A stretch of 64,000 nt of DNA, from assembly GCA_004208945.1 (NCBI GenBank), contig SGPE01000008.1:310001-374000 (forward strand), read 5' to 3'. Source of the stretch: Pseudoalteromonas sp. CO133X. Its GTDB lineage: Bacteria > Pseudomonadota > Gammaproteobacteria > Enterobacterales > Alteromonadaceae. Below are positions 58,602 through 64,000 of this stretch, one piece after another. The notes below the pieces were generated by a model, which saw nothing but the letters and a program-made list of their open reading frames with translations, was not told where the DNA came from and did no database searches. The position numbers and the translations under genes are program-made. Position 1 is the first letter of the stretch, and the number at the start of each line of letters is the position of its first letter.

Positions 58602-59045
58602 TTAACCGCGGCCTGATTGTTTTTCTTTTATTTCTGCAAGTGTTTTGCAGTCAACACATAGATCAGCAGTTGGACGTGCTTCTAAACGACGAATGCCAAT
58701 CTCGATACCACATGATTCACAGAAACCAAAGTCATCTTCTTTGATTAATTGAATTGTTTTTTCAATTTTCTTGATCAGTTTACGCTCACGGTCACGAGTA
58801 CGAAGCTCTAATGAAAATTCTTCTTCTTGTGCAGCGCGATCAACTGGATCTGGAAAGTTAGCAGCTTCATCTTGCATGTGCGATTTAGTACGGTCTACTT
58901 CGTTACGTAAATCGTTACGCCAAGCTTCTAAAATTTTTTTGAAATGAGCACGTTGTGCATCATTCATATACTCTTCACCTGGCTGTTCCTGATACGGCTC
59001 TAACCCGGCCTGAGCCAATAACCCTAGTCTTTTTTGGTCTGGCAT
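58602..59045 (-). CDS. dksA: RNA polymerase-binding transcription factor DksA
   Basis: DksA binds the RNAP secondary channel and works with ppGpp. The 147-residue protein has the coiled-coil tip '[20 protein letters not shown]' with Asp-x-x-Asp-x-Ala and the zinc finger '[20 protein letters not shown]' then 'CVDC'. The start ATG has GGAGAA upstream. It is the first gene of the dksA-gluQ-pcnB-folK-panBC run. Confidence 0.96.
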   Translation of the reverse strand: MPDQKRLGLLAQAGLEPYQEQPGEEYMNDAQRAHFKKILEAWRNDLRNEVDRTKSHMQDEAANFPDPVDRAAQEEEFSLELRTRDRERKLIKKIEKTIQLIKEDDFGFCESCGIEIGIRRLEARPTADLCVDCKTLAEIKEKQSGRG

Positions 59046-59259
59046 AACTTTCTCCTAAATCCTTAATATATTGCCCAGCGTTAGCCGGCGGCTATAAATA
59101 GCAGAAACGACAGGTTGAGGCAAATTTATTTTTAATTAATCCTGTGTGCCTAAACCAAGAAGTGAATGAAAAAGTAATTACTTGGTTTGATTAACGCTTG
59201 CTGCTAGTCAATTTTTTATAAACTTGCCTAGTAATATGGGCAAAAAAAAATAATACAAC

Positions 59260-60249
59260 TTAAAAACTATGTTCGTTTAAAAACTTCTTTGGTGTTGTTT
59301 GATACCAGCGCTTAAATGCTCTTTGTAGCGCGCTTTGTTCTGAAAAGCCTAACTTATTGCTGACTTCAAGCACTGAAAAACCTTGTAATAGCATTTGTTT
59401 TGCGTGCTGCTTCCTTTGTATGTCAATTATCTTTGAAAAGCTTAATTGTTGGTGAGTTAAGTAACGTTGTAAGGTGCGCTTTTTAAAGCCAAGTTGATGT
59501 GCTGCTTGTTCAACTGTTGGAATATAGGGAAATTGGCTGGCGATAAATGCATTTAATTCGTTAATGTAATCAGTATGCGGGGTAACGTCACCTGCTTGAG
59601 AGAGTAAAATCTGCTCAAGTTCTGGGTTAGGAGACAGTAAAGGGCTGCTAAGAAGTTTCTCATCAAAAATCAGGCAGTTTATGGCAGCATTAAACTCGAT
59701 AGGGCAATTAAAAGTATGTTGATAAGTTTGCATACACAAAGGTGAAGGAGGCTTTCTGGTAAGCTGTACCTTTTCGAGTGCAAGCTCTGCGTTTTGCTGG
59801 CAGCAATGCTTAGCAAAGGATAACCAGCTACTGAATAACTCATCAACCATGTAGTGGTTTATTGTCTCTTTTGCATGCCAGCTAAGTCGACATTGTTGGT
59901 TTTCATGTACTAATTCAATATGACCTATATTTCTCACTAAAGAATTTAGCTTTTGCGCGTGCTGTAGTGCTTTTTCAAGGTTTTGACTGACAAGTGCAAC
60001 ATGACCAAGTAATCCCCAATTTTGTGCCTTCAGAGATTGGCCAAATAACAGGCCAATATGCTCTTTACTAAGCTGAGTATCTGCAAAGCACATTAACGAT
60101 TCATAGTCAGAAACAGGGAACCGATAGCAAGTATCATCTAAATAATGAGCTCGCTCTGCCAGTAATGAGTTTAGCTTTTCTGATTCAAGTCCTTGACGCT
60201 GAAGAAAATAGAACAACGAGCGAATTATTTGACTACTGACATAAAACAT
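59260..60249 (-). CDS. AraC-family transcriptional regulator
   Basis: The 329-residue protein has an N-terminal effector domain of the 'arabinose-binding' type found in OruR/ArgR-like AraC regulators (about 20-200; 'YESLMCFADTQLSKEHIGLL', 'QNWGLLGHVALVSQNLEKAL') and a C-terminal double helix-turn-helix ('TVEQAAHQLGFKKRTLQRYL', 'GFSVLEVSNKLGFSEQSALQ', 'RAFKRWYQTTPKKF'). It is divergent from the acylase gene across 142 bases, so it may regulate that gene. Effector unknown. Confidence 0.88.
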   Translation of the reverse strand: MFYVSSQIIRSLFYFLQRQGLESEKLNSLLAERAHYLDDTCYRFPVSDYESLMCFADTQLSKEHIGLLFGQSLKAQNWGLLGHVALVSQNLEKALQHAQKLNSLVRNIGHIELVHENQQCRLSWHAKETINHYMVDELFSSWLSFAKHCCQQNAELALEKVQLTRKPPSPLCMQTYQHTFNCPIEFNAAINCLIFDEKLLSSPLLSPNPELEQILLSQAGDVTPHTDYINELNAFIASQFPYIPTVEQAAHQLGFKKRTLQRYLTHQQLSFSKIIDIQRKQHAKQMLLQGFSVLEVSNKLGFSEQSALQRAFKRWYQTTPKKFLNEHSF

Positions 60250-60391
60250 AGGGTTTCATTTTTTATTATTAGAAATATTAAGCTGCATGAGTTGGCGCGC
60301 AAAGTCAATATATTGCGTAGAGAGTCAAGATTTAGTGAATTAATTAAGGCAAGCTGGTCAATGGATACAATAACCATAATAAGGATGCACA

Positions 60392-62941
60392 ATGAAACTC
60401 CACCCTTTAGTATTCAGTATTGCCGCAGCATTACTCACTGTAGGCTGCAATTCTGATAGCAATAATGATGTTACAGAACCACCTGTCACGACAACCCCAG
60501 AACCTGAAGAGGTCGTAAAGGTTGCTATTCCGAACTTTGCCGAAAATAGTGTACTTGAGGCCAATATCCGTTGGACAAGTTACGGTGTGCCGCATATTAC
60601 GGCAACAAATCTTGAGAGCTTGGCATTTGGTAGTGGCTATGCATATGCCAAAGATCATGCTTGTTTATTGATGGATCAAATTATTAAAACTCGCGGCGAA
60701 CGTGCCAAATATTATGGCCCTGACCAAGTCGCAGGTAGCGGCGACTCTAAACACTTAATTTCTGATTTTGGTTACAAAGCATTAGGGGTTAATGAATACG
60801 CATTACAGCATTATGGTGAGCTGGATGAAACCAGCCGTGCTCACTTTGAGGGATTTGTGCAAGGCTTTAATAAATATGTCAATGACACAGGGGCTGCGAA
60901 TCTAGCGCCTGAATGTGCGTCAGCACCTTGGGTGATAAGCTTAACCGCACAAGATATGCTGGCATATTCAATGGCAACTGTGCAGTTGGCAAGTTCAGCA
61001 AACTTTTTAGAGCTCGCATTTTTTGCAAATCCTGGTGACGGTGATGAGTATTTACCTGTGCCAAGTAGCAATGCGCCAAATGCTGTTTCCAGTTTGGTTA
61101 AAAATGTCAATCAACAAGCAAAGCAATTTAAATTAGACAAAAAATTTAAGCATTTAGGTTCTAATGGTTGGGGTTTGGGTAAAGAGATGATGGCCAATGG
61201 CAAAGGTGGATTATTAGCAAACCCTCACTTTCCCCATGAAGGAAATCTACGTTTTTGGCAGTCACATTTAACTGTACCCGGTGCAATGAATGTGATGGGA
61301 GGGAGTTTGCAGGGTATGCCGGGGGTGATTAATATCGGTTTTAATGAACATGTTGCATGGACACATACCTTCTCAACAGCACGTCACTTTTTAATTTATC
61401 AACTGGCATTAAATGAAGATGATCGTATGAGTTACCGTGTTGAAGATGAGCAGCATACGATAACCAGTAAAACAATTTCAGTTGAGGTTGCCATTGGCCC
61501 CAACACGACCATTGAGCTTCAAAAACCATTTTATTATAGCCACCATGGTTTGATGTTGGAAACACCCGCCGCTAATGGTTTAGGCTGGAATGATAGCCAA
61601 GCATTTACGATTAAAGATGCGAATGAATTTAACATGGATGTGGTTGCTCAGTGGTCTGCGCTTAATCAGGCGGTGAGTCTTGATGATATGAAAGAGTCGT
61701 TCGCTAAGTTTGACGGAGTGTCATTCAACAACACCATGGCGGCAGATAAAGCTGGGAATGTATTTTATGTGGATGACAGTACCGTTCTCAAATTAGATGA
61801 CACAGCCAATTTAGCGATCCGTCTGCAACCTGAACTTGTGGCCTTAAGAGAATCAACTGGATTTGATTTAGTGCCTGGAAATATGAAGCTATTTGAAAGT
61901 CAGGGTAAGGTGCCATTTACCGAAGCTCCTCAGCTTACCCGCACCGACTATGTGCAAAATTCAAATGATAGTTATTGGGTTACAAACCTAAACGAGCCAC
62001 TTGTTGGCTTTGCGGCTCAGTATGGTGACGTTCATAAACCACTCTCATTACGTACGCGGATGGGTCTAAAACTATTGCAAGATGGAGGTGGCGAAGATGC
62101 GAAGTTCACTCTTGATGAATTAGAGCAAGCACTGATAGGCAACCGTATTTATTTAGGCGAACTTGTATTTGCAGATCTTGCTATGCAGTGTCAGGCACAA
62201 GGTGATGTACCTGTACAGATTACAAGCGATGTTGCGGTTGATGTAAGCCCTGCTTGCGATATTTTATCGAACTGGAATGGGGCTATGAATTTAGAGACTC
62301 AGGGGGCAGCATTAATTCGTGAATTTGCTCACTTGTTTAATCCGTCTGCTCATTTATACACTAATTTTGATGTTACAGACCCTGCAAATACTCCCCATAC
62401 TTTACGCCAAGACAAAGTTGCATTAAAAGTATTGGCGCACGCGATGCTTAATTTACAGTCAAATGGTATCTCATTAACAGATACTTTAGCGGATTTGCAG
62501 TTCGTCGAAAAATCATTGGCTGGTGGTCATGCTTCGGGTGAACAATTGCCATGGGCTGGGCCGATGCATGTTGAAGGAGGGTTCAATGTCTTTCGGTTTG
62601 ACAGAAGTAATCTAACTCGTTCTACATTAATTCCTTATGCAGACTATCAAACATTACCTGATGCAATAACGGGTAAGCCTTTGGCTTCTAATTTATCATC
62701 ACAAGGTTACCCAGTGAACTATGGTTCAAGTTGGATGTTTGTGATGAACTTTACTGAAGATGGGCCGGTTGCAAAAGGATTACTGACTATGTCGCAAAGT
62801 TCTGACTCACGTTCAGAGCATTTTGATGATCAAAGTCGTTATTATTCACAAACGGCCAAGTTGAGGCCTCTATTTTACAAAGAGGCTGATATTGCACTTA
62901 ACTTAATTGATGAAATAGATATTTCAATGACTAAGCAATAA
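60392..62941 (+). CDS. Lipoprotein acylase of the penicillin amidase / AHL acylase (Ntn-hydrolase) family
   Basis: The 849-residue precursor has a lipoprotein signal ending 'LLTVGC' (Cys19). The alpha chain is about residues 50-256 ('[20 protein letters not shown]', '[20 protein letters not shown]'). The autocleavage/nucleophile site '[10 protein letters not shown]' has the Ser at about 257, and the beta chain includes '[20 protein letters not shown]', '[15 protein letters not shown]' and a catalytic Asn region '[19 protein letters not shown]'. These match the PvdQ/QuiP/AculeacinA-acylase branch. Substrates could be acyl-homoserine lactones or other N-acyl amides; not decidable here. It overlaps sfsA tail-to-tail by 11 bases. 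Confidence 0.85.
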   Translation: MKLHPLVFSIAAALLTVGCNSDSNNDVTEPPVTTTPEPEEVVKVAIPNFAENSVLEANIRWTSYGVPHITATNLESLAFGSGYAYAKDHACLLMDQIIKTRGERAKYYGPDQVAGSGDSKHLISDFGYKALGVNEYALQHYGELDETSRAHFEGFVQGFNKYVNDTGAANLAPECASAPWVISLTAQDMLAYSMATVQLASSANFLELAFFANPGDGDEYLPVPSSNAPNAVSSLVKNVNQQAKQFKLDKKFKHLGSNGWGLGKEMMANGKGGLLANPHFPHEGNLRFWQSHLTVPGAMNVMGGSLQGMPGVINIGFNEHVAWTHTFSTARHFLIYQLALNEDDRMSYRVEDEQHTITSKTISVEVAIGPNTTIELQKPFYYSHHGLMLETPAANGLGWNDSQAFTIKDANEFNMDVVAQWSALNQAVSLDDMKESFAKFDGVSFNNTMAADKAGNVFYVDDSTVLKLDDTANLAIRLQPELVALRESTGFDLVPGNMKLFESQGKVPFTEAPQLTRTDYVQNSNDSYWVTNLNEPLVGFAAQYGDVHKPLSLRTRMGLKLLQDGGGEDAKFTLDELEQALIGNRIYLGELVFADLAMQCQAQGDVPVQITSDVAVDVSPACDILSNWNGAMNLETQGAALIREFAHLFNPSAHLYTNFDVTDPANTPHTLRQDKVALKVLAHAMLNLQSNGISLTDTLADLQFVEKSLAGGHASGEQLPWAGPMHVEGGFNVFRFDRSNLTRSTLIPYADYQTLPDAITGKPLASNLSSQGYPVNYGSSWMFVMNFTEDGPVAKGLLTMSQSSDSRSEHFDDQSRYYSQTAKLRPLFYKEADIALNLIDEIDISMTKQ

Positions 62942-63650
62942 ATGGAACTTGCTCGGTCAGTGTAATAGCACTGGCCGAGATATCAGCTTTATAAGCATAC
63001 ACCTCAACACCGCAATCAATGGCTTGTGTTAATAACGAACAATACGTTTCATCAATATGCTTGGCACCACTGACTTGGCTAATTCCTTCGTGTAGCACAG
63101 CAAAAAGTAATACGGCGCGATGCCCTTGTTGCACCATTTCGATAAGTTCTCTGATATGTTTTTGGCCACGAACTGTTTGCGCATCGGGAAAATAGCCTTG
63201 TCCTGATTGGGGGTTATCTTCACTTAGTAATGTCACCGATTTTACTTCAACGTAGCAATTTGCTTTGTCATTAGCGGTGAGTAAAAAATCGATACGACTG
63301 TTCTCTTGCCCATATTTTACTTCAGCTTGAATTGTGCTGTAGTCGCAAAGCTCTTTTATTACATTATGTGTTAATGCTTCATGCACCACTTGATTGGCTA
63401 TTGCGGTATTAACGCAAATTAACTGTCCGAAATGATTTTTAGTAAGCTGTAAAGAGTGTGGGTATTTTCGTTTTTTGTTATCACTGGTTGAGTAATAAGC
63501 GCTAAACCCAGGCTCAGCACAACCAGTCATCTTTCCTGTATTGGCACAGTGAGCGGTAAATTGCTCGCCAGTTTCTAGCTCAAGATCCGCTAAAAAACGT
63601 TTATAGCGTTTGAGCAATTTAGCAGATTGTAAAGGTGGTAAAAAATGCAT
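62931..63650 (-). CDS. sfsA: Sugar fermentation stimulation protein SfsA
   Basis: The 239-residue protein has '[20 protein letters not shown]', '[20 protein letters not shown]', '[20 protein letters not shown]' and '[12 protein letters not shown]', the SfsA signature, with a PD-(D/E)xK nuclease-like core (D...E-x-K). E. coli SfsA binds DNA and influences maltose genes; its true role is unclear. Its stop lies inside the 3' end of the acylase gene. Confidence 0.92.
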   Translation of the reverse strand: MHFLPPLQSAKLLKRYKRFLADLELETGEQFTAHCANTGKMTGCAEPGFSAYYSTSDNKKRKYPHSLQLTKNHFGQLICVNTAIANQVVHEALTHNVIKELCDYSTIQAEVKYGQENSRIDFLLTANDKANCYVEVKSVTLLSEDNPQSGQGYFPDAQTVRGQKHIRELIEMVQQGHRAVLLFAVLHEGISQVSGAKHIDETYCSLLTQAIDCGVEVYAYKADISASAITLTEQVPFIA

Positions 63651-63811
63651 AATTTTGTTTTGATTAAACGCGTTCGTTCATTGTAAATGAATAGCGACAT
63701 AGAATGCACCCTTAGTCTGTTTAGTAAAGGTTATTTATCGCAAGCGGTTGGGATGTCGCGTTCGCTGTAGTAAACTCGATAAACAATTTTCAGCGCAAAG
63801 AGTATTCTAAC

Positions 63812-64000
63812 ATGTCGGAAAAATTTTTAGTTCAACTTAGCGAGCAGGGTGCTGCCGCGCATTGGGGTGAAAAAGCCTCTCTTTCTTTTACTGAACAAGG
63901 CGCAACCGTTCATTTAACTGAGCAAGATACACTTAAAAACGTACAAAAAGCAGCGCGTACGTTAGCGAATCAAGGCTTAAAGAATGTTGCTCTAACGGGT
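63812..64000 (+). CDS. pepB: Aminopeptidase B (PepB/M17), N-terminal part, cut by window end
   Basis: The 63 visible residues include 'AAHWGEKASLSFTEQGATVH' and 'VQKAARTLANQGLKNVALTG', which resemble the N-terminal domain of PepB ('ARWGEKA...' and 'IQRAARKI...GIKHVQLSG'). The catalytic M17 domain would lie beyond the window. The start is ATG 63812, with only a weak AAAGAG upstream. It is divergent from sfsA. Confidence 0.75.
   Translation, partial: MSEKFLVQLSEQGAAAHWGEKASLSFTEQGATVHLTEQDTLKNVQKAARTLANQGLKNVALTG

Overview
The window reads as a chromosomal segment of a marine gammaproteobacterium of the order Alteromonadales, most probably Pseudoalteromonas. This is inferred from gene content, moderately low GC and familiar gene orders (ftsB-ispD-ispF-truD-surE-pcm-yqaA-nlpD-rpoS facing mutS; dksA-gluQ-pcnB-folK-panB-panC). 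It is dense core genome with short accessory patches. No tRNA, rRNA, prophage, complete insertion sequence or CRISPR array was seen.

Layout. 1-565 holds the tail of an unidentified ORF and a start-less Mrr-like nuclease remnant. 804-8334 carries ppnP, a ribosome hibernation factor, a divergent Nramp-like transporter, a large Ig-like/YfaP-like lipoprotein, a MoxR AAA+/VWA pair and two small domain-of-unknown-function genes. 8394-15424 is a long + strand run from an unknown gene through ftsB, ispD, ispF, truD, surE, pcm, yqaA and nlpD to rpoS. It meets mutS (- strand) at a shared terminator. pncC and recA follow, recA behind a perfect LexA box. 19831-20206 is a REP-like array of five units of about 79 bp.

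20239-40388 is built around acetate and outer-membrane nutrition: a TonB siderophore receptor, a DcaP-like porin, acs, a LuxR-type response regulator (CrbR-like), purU, two envelope proteins, a giant transporter-fused sensor kinase (CrbS-like), a DUF4212 + sodium/solute symporter pair, a cNMP/CBS/DUF294 protein and a DnaQ-like exonuclease. Except for the interposed genes, this is the acetate-switch set known from Vibrio and Pseudomonas. A shared 11-mer in the acs and symporter control regions is a candidate common operator.

40413-49560 contains a RelB/DinJ-ParE-like toxin-antitoxin pair, a 78-bp tandem repeat array in front of the glycolytic cluster epd-pgk-fba, an intergenic region crowded with GATC sites before a porin, and the phosphate regulon genes phoB-phoR-pstS with Pho-box-like repeats. 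49617-53235 is mdoG-mdoH (periplasmic glucans). 53595-59045 is the dksA-gluQ-pcnB-folK-panBC cluster plus a Cys-rich lipoprotein; pcnB appears to use a rare AUU start. The window ends with an AraC regulator divergent from a lipoprotein Ntn-hydrolase acylase (AHL-acylase/penicillin-acylase family), sfsA, and the beginning of pepB.

No wholly new system is demonstrable. The best leads are the non-coding structures (GATC cluster, two tandem repeat arrays, shared acetate operator, AUU start) and the AraC-acylase pair.
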